DNA of 64,000 nt from Paraburkholderia lycopersici. Its GTDB lineage: Bacteria > Pseudomonadota > Gammaproteobacteria > Burkholderiales > Burkholderiaceae. The notes beneath the pieces are model-generated. The model was not told the DNA's origin. It did no database searches and saw nothing but the letters and a program-made list of their open reading frames with translations. Positions 55,793 through 64,000 of this stretch are shown here, piece after piece. Numbering within the stretch: the stretch's first letter is position 1; the number at the start of each line of letters is the position of its first letter. The position numbers and the translations under genes were made by a program. Location of the stretch: positions 62,001 through 126,000 of the forward strand of contig NZ_FMYQ01000005.1 in assembly GCF_900096975.1 (NCBI RefSeq), in the 5' to 3' direction.

Positions 55793-56922
55793 TACGCCGC
55801 CCCCACTTGCGAGAACAGCGCGGTGTCGCGCGCGAGATCGCCGCTCGCTTGCACGCGACGCTTGTGCTCCGCCGCGAACGCCAGCATGCGGTCGATCGGT
55901 AGACGGGCGCGCTCGCCGATCGCCGCATCGACGTGAATCTCGTTGTGACCGCGCTCGAGCACGTCGGCGAGATTCGCGAGGCCGTTCATGGCCATCCACG
56001 GGCAGTGCGCGCAGCTCTTGCAGGTAGCGCTGTTGCCGGCCGTGGGCGCTTCGATGAAGGTCTTGCCCGGCGCCGCGAGACGCATCTTGTGCAGAATGCC
56101 GAGGTCGGTCGCGACGATGAAGCGTTGCGCGTCGAGCTTCACGGCCGCGTCGATGAGCTGCGTGGTCGAGCCGACCACGTCCGCGAGCGCAACGACGCTT
56201 TCCGGCGATTCGGGATGCACGAGGATCCTGGCATCCGGATATTCGGCGCGCAGCAGGTCGAGCTCGATGCCCTTGAACTCGTCGTGCACGAGGCACGAGC
56301 CCTGCCACAGCAGCATGTCCGCGCCGGTCTTCTTCTGGATATAGCTGCCGAGATGCCGGTCGGGCGCCCACAGAATCTTTTCGCCCTTCGCGTGCAGATC
56401 GGCGACGATCTCAAGTCCGATAGACGACGTGACCATCCAGTCCGCGCGCGCCTTCACAGCCGCGCTCGTATTCGCGTAGACGACGACGGTGCGGTCCGGA
56501 TGCGCGTCGCAAAACGCCGAGAACTCGTCGATCGGGCAGCCGAGATCGAGCGAGCAGGTCGCGTCGAGGTCGGGCATGAGGATGCGCTTGTTCGGGCTCA
56601 GGATCTTCGCGGTCTCGCCCATAAAGCGCACGCCCGCCACCACGAGCGTCTGCGCCTCGTGATCGCGGCCAAAGCGCGCCATCTCGAGCGAATCGGCCAC
56701 ACAGCCGCCGGTTCCGTCGGCGAGCTCCTGCAATTCGGGGTCCACATAATAGTGTGCGACGAGCACCGCCTTTTCACGCTTGAGCAACGCGCGAATCCGC
56801 TCCTTCAATGCAGCGCGCTCTGCCGTGGAAGGCGCGTCGGGTACACGTGCCCAAGCCTGTCCAACGCTGCAGACGGCACCCTGCGGCCGGTCGTATTCGA
56901 CCTTCCTGATTGCCTGACTCAT
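55792..56922 (-). CDS. nadA: quinolinate synthase
   Basis: NadA condenses iminoaspartate with dihydroxyacetone phosphate to quinolinate. The 376-residue protein has the [13 protein letters not shown] start motif and the cysteines of its [4Fe-4S] cluster in [21 protein letters not shown] and [13 protein letters not shown]. nadC is directly downstream, forming a two-gene operon that complements nadB. Confidence 0.97.
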   Translation of the reverse strand: MSQAIRKVEYDRPQGAVCSVGQAWARVPDAPSTAERAALKERIRALLKREKAVLVAHYYVDPELQELADGTGGCVADSLEMARFGRDHEAQTLVVAGVRFMGETAKILSPNKRILMPDLDATCSLDLGCPIDEFSAFCDAHPDRTVVVYANTSAAVKARADWMVTSSIGLEIVADLHAKGEKILWAPDRHLGSYIQKKTGADMLLWQGSCLVHDEFKGIELDLLRAEYPDARILVHPESPESVVALADVVGSTTQLIDAAVKLDAQRFIVATDLGILHKMRLAAPGKTFIEAPTAGNSATCKSCAHCPWMAMNGLANLADVLERGHNEIHVDAAIGERARLPIDRMLAFAAEHKRRVQASGDLARDTALFSQVGAA

Positions 56923-56996
56923 GATCTCCTACCCCTGCCGATCGCCGCGCCATCCAAGCCATTGTGGGGACTCCGGCTTTTTCGCGGCCCAAAAAG

Positions 56997-57020
56997 AAAA
57001 ACCCCGCCAGCGCGGGGTTT
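56997..57020 (-). terminator. terminator of the desaturase gene
   Basis: AAAACCCCGC/GCGGGGTTTT stem; on the minus strand a T-rich run follows. It lies between the desaturase end and the nadA start. Confidence 0.75.
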
Positions 57021-57079
57021 TGTGACGTCTCGTAATTCTAATGGATTTTCCTGGCCGCCACTGCGGAGCCCAAAGCCGC

Positions 57080-58318
57080 TCAGGCGTAGCGGCGCAGGCG
57101 CGACGCAAATTCCTGCAGCGCCTTGATGCCGCTTTGTTCGGCCCGATGGCACCAATCCTGGAGCTGCGTGAGCAGTTGTTCGCGCGAGGCGCTCGAACGC
57201 TCCCAGATCGCGGCCAGTTCGTTGCGCAGCTCGATGTACGTGCGCAGTTTCTGGCTGCTCGCGAAAATCTGCGGCAGCTGACGCTTTTGCGGCTCGTCCA
57301 GGCTGGCTTCTTCCTTGTCGAACCACTTGCGCGCGCCGCGCATGAGCTTGTATTTCTCGCGCTCGCCCACTTCCTTGAGGTGCGCAAGCTCCTGGCGATA
57401 TGCCTGCTTCACGGCCTTCGCGTAGCGCGCCATCACTTCATAACGGTTCGAGAGCACGGCCTGCAGCGTTTCGTGGTCGGGCACGAGCTTGCCCGTGGTA
57501 AGGCGCGGCGTGGGCGCGACCTTCTTCACCTTGGCGAGACCGACCGCCTGCATCATGCGGATGTACATCCAGCCAATGTCGAACTCGTACCACTTGTTCG
57601 AAAGCTTCGCCGACGTTGCAAACGTGTGGTGATTGTTATGCAGCTCTTCGCCGCCGATGATGATGCCGAGCGGGAACAGATTCGTGCTCGCGTCAGCCGA
57701 GTTGAAGTTGCGATAGCCCCAGAAGTGGCCGAGGCCGTTCACGACGCCCGCCGCCCAGAACGGGATCCACGCCATCTGCACGGCCCACACGGTGAGACCG
57801 ACGACGCCGAACAGCGCAACGTCGATCACCATCATGATGCTCACGCCGAGGATGGGGTAGCGCGTGTAGACGTTGCGCTCCATCCAGTCGTTGGGCGTGC
57901 CGTGGCTGAAGCGGCGCAACGTTTCTTCGTTCTTCGCTTCAGCGCGATAGAGTTCGGCGCCTTCGAGCAGCACCTTCCAGATGCCGCGCGTTTGCGGGCT
58001 GTGAGGATCTTCCTCGGTTTCGCACTTGGCGTGATGCTTACGATGGATCGCCGCCCATTGGCCCGTGAGCATGCCCGTGGTCATCCAAAGCCAGAAGCGG
58101 AAAAAGTGGCTCGCGATGGGATGCAGGTCGAGCGCGCGGTGCGCCTGGCAGCGATGCAGATAGACCGTCACGCCGACGATCGTGATGTGAGTCACCACCG
58201 CCGCGAACAGCACGATCTGCCACCACGAGAAATGGAGCACCCCATGGGCGAGGAAATCAAGCAGGGAGTTCAACAAGGTTTTTACCCGTGAAGCGAAGCG
58301 CGGCGGCCTTTCAGCCAT
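57080..58318 (-). CDS. acyl-lipid / acyl-CoA delta-9-type fatty acid desaturase
   Basis: The 412-residue membrane enzyme carries the three histidine boxes of di-iron desaturases: HRCQAH (about 55), HRKHH (about 92) and HNNHH (about 229). Four hydrophobic helices and a cytosolic C-terminal extension rich in basic residues follow. It introduces double bases into membrane fatty acyl chains, probably at delta-9. It has its own terminator and upstream region. Confidence 0.9.
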   Translation of the reverse strand: MAERPPRFASRVKTLLNSLLDFLAHGVLHFSWWQIVLFAAVVTHITIVGVTVYLHRCQAHRALDLHPIASHFFRFWLWMTTGMLTGQWAAIHRKHHAKCETEEDPHSPQTRGIWKVLLEGAELYRAEAKNEETLRRFSHGTPNDWMERNVYTRYPILGVSIMMVIDVALFGVVGLTVWAVQMAWIPFWAAGVVNGLGHFWGYRNFNSADASTNLFPLGIIIGGEELHNNHHTFATSAKLSNKWYEFDIGWMYIRMMQAVGLAKVKKVAPTPRLTTGKLVPDHETLQAVLSNRYEVMARYAKAVKQAYRQELAHLKEVGEREKYKLMRGARKWFDKEEASLDEPQKRQLPQIFASSQKLRTYIELRNELAAIWERSSASREQLLTQLQDWCHRAEQSGIKALQEFASRLRRYA

Positions 58319-58599
58319 GCGCCATTGTCAAGAAAGTGAAAGCGACTAGAGGTGATTGGACGGCATTCTACTAGAACCGTTCCAAGTGTTTGTAACAAAG
58401 GAAGATTTTTTTCTTTAATGGATACGGCGTCAATATCGGGACGGCGTTTCGAGGCGCTTTGCCGCACCCGCTCCAGCCTTTCCTGCGACGTTCGGCCTCA
58501 TCCAGTCTTTCAGCGCCATCCGGTCGAGAGAACGCACCGGACAACCGCCCCCGCCCGGCTGTTGTTGGCCGGGCGGGCGCCCATCATGGCCGCCGCGCT

Positions 58600-59991
58600 C
58601 TACTCGAGCGCTGCGTCAGGCTCGGCGGCTTCGCTTTCCTGCGCCTTCGCGATCGCGTCGGACGCCTCTTGCGCTGCCGCAGCTTCTTCGGGCGTGGTCT
58701 GCGCGCCTGCTGCCTTCGTCTTCGGCTTCGCGTCGCCGCGGCGTTCCAGCACGGCGGCAAAGAAGCCGTCGGTGGCGTGGCGGTGCGGCCACAGCGAGAG
58801 GTAGTCGCCCGTGTCGAGGCCCACGCGCTGCTCGGCAAGCACGTCGCGCGCGCTCACCAGCACGAACTCGGGGTGCGCCTCGATGAACTGCTTCACGACC
58901 GCTTCGTTCTCGGCTTCGAGAATGCTGCAGGTCGCGTAGACGAGACGGCCGCCGCGCTTCAGGAGCCGCGCCGCGCTCGTAAGGATCGAAAGCTGCTTGG
59001 GTGCGAGCTCGGCCACCGACTCCGGCGTCTGGCGCCACTTGAGGTCGGGATTGCGGCGCAGCGTGCCGAGGCCCGAGCACGGCGCATCCACGAGCACGCG
59101 GTCGATCTTGCCGATCAGTCGCTTGATCTTGGCGTCATGCTCGCTGTCGATCAGCACGGGATTGACGTTCGAGAGACCGCTGCGCGCGAGGCGCGGCTTG
59201 AGCTTGGCAAGGCGCCGGTCCGACACGTCGAAGGCGTAGAGACGGCCCGTGGAGCGCATCGTCGCGCCGAGCGCCAGCGTCTTGCCACCCGCGCCCGCGC
59301 AGAAGTCGACGACCATCTCGCCGCGGCGCGGCGCCACCAGCGAGCAAAGCAGCTGGCTACCCTCGTCCTGCACCTCGAACCAGCCGTTCTTGAATGCGTC
59401 GAGCTTCGCAAGCGCCGGCTTGCCCGTCACGCGCACGCCGAACGGCGCGAACGGCGTTTCGCCCGCTTCGATACCGGCTTCGGCAAGCGCGCGCAGCAGT
59501 TCGTCGCGATTCGCCTTGACCGGATTGGCGCGCAGATCGAGCGGCGCCGGATAGTTGAGCGCGGCCGCGAGTTGCGCAAGCTCCGCGGGCTGGAAGCGCG
59601 TTTCGAGCGCCTTCACGATCCACTCCGGCAAATTGAGCTGCACGCGCTGCGGCAGACTCGCCGGGTCGACCTTCGAAACATGCTCGAGCCAGCTTGCTTC
59701 CGCATCGGAAACGAACGGACGGATCGCCGAGCGGCCCGCAGTGGCCATCAGGCCGAGCAGCGTGAGGCGGCGCGTCGGGCTGCCCGTGCCGCTTTCGGCC
59801 AGATGCGCGAACTCCATGCGCCGGCGCAGCACGGCGAACACGGCCTCGGCGATCACGCCGCGCTCGGCGTGGCCAAGCTTCGGATGCTCGCGGAAGAAGC
59901 GGCTCGTCACCGCGTCGGCGGGGCCCGTGAACTTGAGGACGTCGGCGAGCAGCGTCTCCGTTTGTCCGATCAGAAAACCATGCAGTCTCAT
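58600..59991 (-). CDS. RsmB/NOP-family rRNA (cytosine-C5) methyltransferase
   Basis: The 463-residue protein has a NusB-like RNA-binding N-terminal part, then a SAM methyltransferase. Motif I is VDFCAGAGGKTLALGA. Catalytic cysteines are in DAPCSGLGTLRRNPD and YATCSILEAENEAV. The family methylates C5 of cytosine in 16S rRNA. A low-complexity Ala/Glu-rich tail follows. It overlaps purN by ATGA. Confidence 0.92.
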   Translation of the reverse strand: MRLHGFLIGQTETLLADVLKFTGPADAVTSRFFREHPKLGHAERGVIAEAVFAVLRRRMEFAHLAESGTGSPTRRLTLLGLMATAGRSAIRPFVSDAEASWLEHVSKVDPASLPQRVQLNLPEWIVKALETRFQPAELAQLAAALNYPAPLDLRANPVKANRDELLRALAEAGIEAGETPFAPFGVRVTGKPALAKLDAFKNGWFEVQDEGSQLLCSLVAPRRGEMVVDFCAGAGGKTLALGATMRSTGRLYAFDVSDRRLAKLKPRLARSGLSNVNPVLIDSEHDAKIKRLIGKIDRVLVDAPCSGLGTLRRNPDLKWRQTPESVAELAPKQLSILTSAARLLKRGGRLVYATCSILEAENEAVVKQFIEAHPEFVLVSARDVLAEQRVGLDTGDYLSLWPHRHATDGFFAAVLERRGDAKPKTKAAGAQTTPEEAAAAQEASDAIAKAQESEAAEPDAALE

Positions 59992-60647
59992 GCGCCCTCC
60001 CCGGCGGCTTGCGAGTCGTCAAAGAAGAGCCACTGTGGCTCGGCCGGCGTGAGCGTCACGCGTTCGCCGTCGAGCGCGAGGCGCCCTTCGACGAACCAGC
60101 GCACCGCGCGCGGATACATCACATGTTCGGTCTCGAGCACGCGCGCGGCGAGCGCGGCGGCGTCGTCGCCGGTGCGCACCGGCACCACCGACTGCGCCAC
60201 GATCGGACCATGATCGAGCGCGGGCGTGACGAAATGGACCGTTGCCCCGTGCACGCGGCAACCCGCGTCGAGCGCCTGCTGGTGCGTCTTGAGGCCAGGA
60301 AACATCGGCAGCAGCGACGGATGGATGTTGAGCATCCGGCCCGAATAATGGTCGACGAAGGATTCGGTCAGCACGCGCATGAAGCCCGCCAGCACGACGA
60401 GGTCCGGCGCATAGCCGTCGATGACTTGCGCGAGCGCCGCGTCGAAGCTGGCGCGATCGGGGAACTGGCGGTGATCGACGACCGCCGTGGCAATGCCGTG
60501 AGAAGCCGCGAACGCGAGGCCCGCGGCGTCGGGGCGGTTGGCAATCACGGCGGCGATGCGCGCGCCCCAAGCTTCGTGCGCACACGCGCGCACGATGGCT
60601 TCCATGTTGCTGCCCCGCCCCGAAATCAGGATGACGAGATTTTTCAT
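59988..60647 (-). CDS. purN: phosphoribosylglycinamide formyltransferase
   Basis: PurN transfers a formyl group in de novo purine synthesis. The 219-residue protein has LVILISGRGSNMEAIVRAC at its start, the catalytic VLAGFMRVLTESFVDHYSGR, NIHPSLLPMFPG and HGATVHFVTPALDHGPIV. Its stop overlaps the methyltransferase start by four bases. Confidence 0.96.
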   Translation of the reverse strand: MKNLVILISGRGSNMEAIVRACAHEAWGARIAAVIANRPDAAGLAFAASHGIATAVVDHRQFPDRASFDAALAQVIDGYAPDLVVLAGFMRVLTESFVDHYSGRMLNIHPSLLPMFPGLKTHQQALDAGCRVHGATVHFVTPALDHGPIVAQSVVPVRTGDDAAALAARVLETEHVMYPRAVRWFVEGRLALDGERVTLTPAEPQWLFFDDSQAAGEGA

Positions 60648-60814
60648 CCGCGGATTTTATCATTGGGGGACGTGCGCCACGCTCGTGCGGCGGCGATCGT
60701 CGCCTCGTGCGTTTATAATCTCCTGTTTCGTCGCGGCCCTTGGGCCGCTCGATCGGCCCTTAGCATGCGCGCCCGGCCGACGCGCTTTTCGAGGTTCCTC
60801 CAGGTTCCGCTATT

Positions 60815-61810
60815 GTGAGAGTCTTCCGCGGTCTTCCCAACGCCGAAAGCCGCGCGCCCTGCGCGCTGACCATCGGCAATTTCGACGGTGTCCACCGCGG
60901 GCATCAGGCGTTGCTCGCGCGCGTGCGCGCGGCGGCCGACGCGCGCGGCCTGCCCGTCTGCGTGATGACTTTCGAACCGCATCCGCGCGAGTTCTTCAAT
61001 CCGGCCGGCGCGCCGCCGCGCATCGCCATGCTGCGCGACAAGCTCGAAGCGCTGCGCGAGAACGGCGTGGACCGCGTCGTGGTCGAGCACTTCAACCACA
61101 CCTTCGCGAGCCAGTCGCCCGAGGCGTTCGTCGAGCGCATTATCGTGAGCGGCCTGCACGCGCGCTGGATGATGATCGGCGACGACTTCCGCTATGGCGC
61201 GAAGCGCGCGGGCGACTTCGCCTCGCTACAGGCGGCAGGCGCGCAGCACGGCTTCGAAGTCGAGCAGATGGCGACCGTGGCCGACCCGTCGGGCGTGCGT
61301 ATTTCCAGCTCCGCCGTGCGCGCGCAGCTCCACGCCGGCGATCTGGACGCCGCGCGCGCCTCGCTTGGCCGCGGCTACCACATCAGCGCACACGTCACGC
61401 ACGGCCTGAAGCTCGGCCGCGACCTCGGCTTTCCCACGATGAACCTGCCGATCGGCCACAAACGGCCGGCGCTCAAGGGCATCTTCGTCGTGCAGGTGCA
61501 TGGGATCGCCGAGCATCCGCTGCCGGGCGTGGCGAGCCTCGGCTTGCGCCCGACCGTGGACGACTCGGGCCGCGTGCTGCTCGAAGTGCATCTGCTCGAC
61601 TGGCACGGCGACGCCTACGGCAAGCTCGTGCGCGTCGAGTTCCTCAAGAAGCTGCGTGACGAGGAAAAGTTCGCCGACCTCGAAACGCTCACCGCCGCGA
61701 TCGCGCGTGATGTGGCGAACGCCCGCGCGTGGTTCGCCGCCGCGGGCGCCGACGTGGCCGGCGGCGCATCCACCGGCTTCGCCACTTCGGCCACCGACCG
61801 AATTAGGTGA
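60815..61810 (+). CDS. ribF: bifunctional riboflavin kinase / FAD synthetase
   Basis: RibF makes FMN and then FAD. The start is a GTG at 60815. The 331-residue protein has the nucleotidyltransferase domain ([40 protein letters not shown]) and the C-terminal kinase domain ([40 protein letters not shown]). It precedes ileS by 142 bp, the standard arrangement with lspA further on. Confidence 0.96.
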   Translation: MRVFRGLPNAESRAPCALTIGNFDGVHRGHQALLARVRAAADARGLPVCVMTFEPHPREFFNPAGAPPRIAMLRDKLEALRENGVDRVVVEHFNHTFASQSPEAFVERIIVSGLHARWMMIGDDFRYGAKRAGDFASLQAAGAQHGFEVEQMATVADPSGVRISSSAVRAQLHAGDLDAARASLGRGYHISAHVTHGLKLGRDLGFPTMNLPIGHKRPALKGIFVVQVHGIAEHPLPGVASLGLRPTVDDSGRVLLEVHLLDWHGDAYGKLVRVEFLKKLRDEEKFADLETLTAAIARDVANARAWFAAAGADVAGGASTGFATSATDRIR

Positions 61811-61952
61811 CCTGCGGCCCGCACGAGCGGGCTGCCCGCCCCCAGGCGCCGCGCGCGGAAGTCCATCGCGCGATCGCGCCCGAGGCGACGGTTGCGCGGC
61901 ATCGGCCGCAATGCTGACGCCATGCATCCTCCGAATTCCACGTGATCTCACC

Positions 61953-64000
61953 ATGAGCGACAAGAAAGCATCCTCCGGCAAGCCGCAGAAGTCCGAGTCG
62001 AAATACCCCGTCAATCTGCTCGACACCCCGTTTCCGATGCGCGGCGACCTGCCCAAACGCGAGCCGAAATGGGTCAAGGAATGGGAGGACAACCAGGTCT
62101 ACGAGAAGATCCGCGCGGCCTCGAAGGGCCGCAGGAAGTTCATCCTGCACGACGGCCCGCCGTATGCGAACGGCGACATCCACCTCGGCCACGCGGTCAA
62201 CAAGATTCTCAAGGACATGATCGTCAAGGCGCGCAACCTCGCGGGCTTCGACGCGGTCTACGTGCCGGGCTGGGACTGCCACGGTATGCCGATCGAAATC
62301 CAGATCGAGAAGCAGTTCGGCAAGTCGCTGCCCGCCCAGGAAGTGATGAAGAAGGCGCGCGAGTACGCGGCCGGCCAGATCGAGACGCAAAAGAAGGGCT
62401 TCAAGCGCCTCGGCGTGCTCGGCGACTGGAACAACCCCTACAAGACCATGAATTTCGTCAACGAGGCCGGCGAGATCCGCGCGCTCGCGAAGATCATGGA
62501 GAAAGGGTATGTGTTCCGGGGCCTCAAGCCCGTGAACTGGTGCTTCGACTGCGGCTCGGCGCTGGCCGAGGCCGAAGTCGAGTACAAGGACAAGACCGAT
62601 CCGACCATCGACGTGCTGTTCCCGTTCGCGCAGCCCGCCGAAACGGCGGCCGCATTCGGCCTCGCCGCGCTGCCGCGCGAGGAAGGCGGCATCGTGATCT
62701 GGACCACGACGCCGTGGACGATCCCGTCGAACCAGGCGCTGAACGTGCACCCGGAGATCGACTACGCGCTCGTCGACACGCAGCGCGGCCTCCTGATCCT
62801 CGCCGTCGAGCGCGTCGAGGCGTGCATGAAGGACTTCGGCCTCGAAGGCCGGATCGTCGCCACCGCGAAGGGCGAAAAGCTCGCGAACCTGCGCTTTCAT
62901 CACCCGCTCGCCTCGGCGCATCCGGGCTACCGGCGCACCTCGCCGATCTACCTCGGCGACTACGTCACGACCGACACCGGCACGGGCATCGTCCACTCGG
63001 CGCCCGCCTACGGCGTGGAAGACTTCGTGTCGTGCAAGGCGCACGGCATGGCCGACTCGGACATCATCAGCCCGGTGATGGGCGACGGCCGCTACGTCGA
63101 ATCGCTGCCGCTGTTCGGCGGTCTCTCGATCTGGGCCGCGAACCCGCAGGTCGTCGACGCGCTCGACGCCGCCGGCACGCTGCTGCGCAGCGAGAAGTAC
63201 CTGCACAGCTACATGCACTGCTGGCGCCACAAGACGCCCATCATCTACCGCGCCACGTCGCAGTGGTTCGCGGGCATGGACGTGACGCCGAAGGACGGCG
63301 GCAAGACGCTGCGCGAAACCGCGCTCGAAGGCATCGAGGCCACGGCGTTCTACCCGTCCTGGGGCAAGCAGCGCCTTTATTCGATGATCGCCAACCGCCC
63401 CGACTGGACGCTTTCGCGCCAGCGCCAATGGGGCGTGCCGATGGCGTTCTTCGTGCACAAGGAGACCGGCGAGCTGCATCCGCGCACGATCGAGCTGCTC
63501 GAACAGGTCGCGCAGCGCGTGGAAAAGGAAGGCATCGAGGCGTGGCAGACGCTCGATCCGCGCGAGCTGATCGGCGACGACGCCAACCTGTACGAGAAGA
63601 ACCGCGACACGCTCGACGTCTGGTTCGACTCGGGCACGACGCACTGGCACGTGCTGCGCGGCTCGCACAAGGACGCGCTGCAGTTCCCGGCCGACCTCTA
63701 TCTTGAAGGCTCGGACCAGCATCGCGGCTGGTTCCACTCGTCGCTGCTCACGGCTTCGATGCTCGACGGCCGCCCGCCCTACAACGCGCTGCTCACGCAC
63801 GGTTTCACGGTGGACGGCGAGGGCCGCAAGATGTCGAAGTCGCTCGGCAACGGCGTCGATCCGCATGAAGTGGCGAACCGCCTCGGCGCGGAAATCATCC
63901 GCCTGTGGATCGCCTCGACCGATTATTCGGGCGAGCTCGCGATCTCCGAGGAAATCCTGAAGCGCGTGACGGAAGGCTACCGCCGCATCCGCAACACGCT
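61953..64000 (+). CDS. ileS: isoleucyl-tRNA synthetase (3' partial)
   Basis: The gene starts at ATG 61953 and runs off the window. The visible ~682 residues include the HIGH-type motif [18 protein letters not shown], the editing domain with [14 protein letters not shown], and KMSKS in [14 protein letters not shown] at about 63826-63867. It charges tRNA-Ile. The C-terminal part and zinc site are beyond the window. Confidence 0.97.
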   Translation, partial: MSDKKASSGKPQKSESKYPVNLLDTPFPMRGDLPKREPKWVKEWEDNQVYEKIRAASKGRRKFILHDGPPYANGDIHLGHAVNKILKDMIVKARNLAGFDAVYVPGWDCHGMPIEIQIEKQFGKSLPAQEVMKKAREYAAGQIETQKKGFKRLGVLGDWNNPYKTMNFVNEAGEIRALAKIMEKGYVFRGLKPVNWCFDCGSALAEAEVEYKDKTDPTIDVLFPFAQPAETAAAFGLAALPREEGGIVIWTTTPWTIPSNQALNVHPEIDYALVDTQRGLLILAVERVEACMKDFGLEGRIVATAKGEKLANLRFHHPLASAHPGYRRTSPIYLGDYVTTDTGTGIVHSAPAYGVEDFVSCKAHGMADSDIISPVMGDGRYVESLPLFGGLSIWAANPQVVDALDAAGTLLRSEKYLHSYMHCWRHKTPIIYRATSQWFAGMDVTPKDGGKTLRETALEGIEATAFYPSWGKQRLYSMIANRPDWTLSRQRQWGVPMAFFVHKETGELHPRTIELLEQVAQRVEKEGIEAWQTLDPRELIGDDANLYEKNRDTLDVWFDSGTTHWHVLRGSHKDALQFPADLYLEGSDQHRGWFHSSLLTASMLDGRPPYNALLTHGFTVDGEGRKMSKSLGNGVDPHEVANRLGAEIIRLWIASTDYSGELAISEEILKRVTEGYRRIRNT

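Overview
The window is high-GC DNA whose gene content and order fit a Burkholderiales betaproteobacterium, most like Paraburkholderia/Burkholderia chromosome 1: ribBA-ribH-nusB, uppP, ispH-fkpB, rpmB-rpmG, nadB with nadA-nadC, ribF-ileS, a livHMGF operon, and small DUF4148 and DUF1439 proteins. The species call is inference from gene families; no rRNA operon is present.

Layout. 1-18.6 kb is core chromosome: riboflavin genes, nusB, a PLP aminotransferase, a lytic transglycosylase, ubiD, a succinate-semialdehyde-type dehydrogenase, a LysE exporter, small unknown proteins, tRNA-Gly(CCC), trmB, uppP, a DUF1439 lipoprotein, an AT-rich acyltransferase that looks acquired, a YkgJ-type cysteine-cluster protein and hemN. 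tRNA-Leu(CAA) at 18727-18811 marks the edge of an integrated element of about 17.4 kb (18.8-36.2 kb). The integrase lies just inside the tRNA, and a 26-bp near-copy of the tRNA 3' end plus flank recurs at 36188-36213.

The element is a mosaic, defective-looking prophage. Read from right to left on the minus strand it has AlpA-type regulators, a DUF4224 protein, a coiled-coil DNA-binding protein with a C9 tract, small phage proteins, a replication-initiation-like protein and a DnaB helicase. These join directly to late virion genes: a cupin-like protein, two DNA-ejection-type proteins and a large protein with a muramidase domain. No terminase, portal, capsid or lysis genes are seen. At the right end, next to attR, sits AT-richer cargo: a HipA-like kinase gene overlapping a HIRAN-domain gene by four bases. 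Nearby is a divergent regulator joining an excisionase-type helix-turn-helix to a PrtN (pyocin activator) domain. The kinase-HIRAN pair is the best candidate for an uncharacterised toxin-antitoxin or defence module.

36.6-64 kb is core again: a DUF4148 protein, a small paralogue of a protein seen at 12.2 kb, poxB-like pyruvate dehydrogenase, an RsuA-family pseudouridine synthase, an NAD-dependent epimerase, a ferredoxin-reductase fusion, an argD-like aminotransferase and GNAT acetyltransferase, livHMGF without its binding protein, ispH-fkpB, radC, rpmB-rpmG, NAD biosynthesis (nadB; nadA-nadC), an acyl desaturase, an RsmB/NOP-type methyltransferase with purN, and ribF-ileS. ileS runs off the end of the window.
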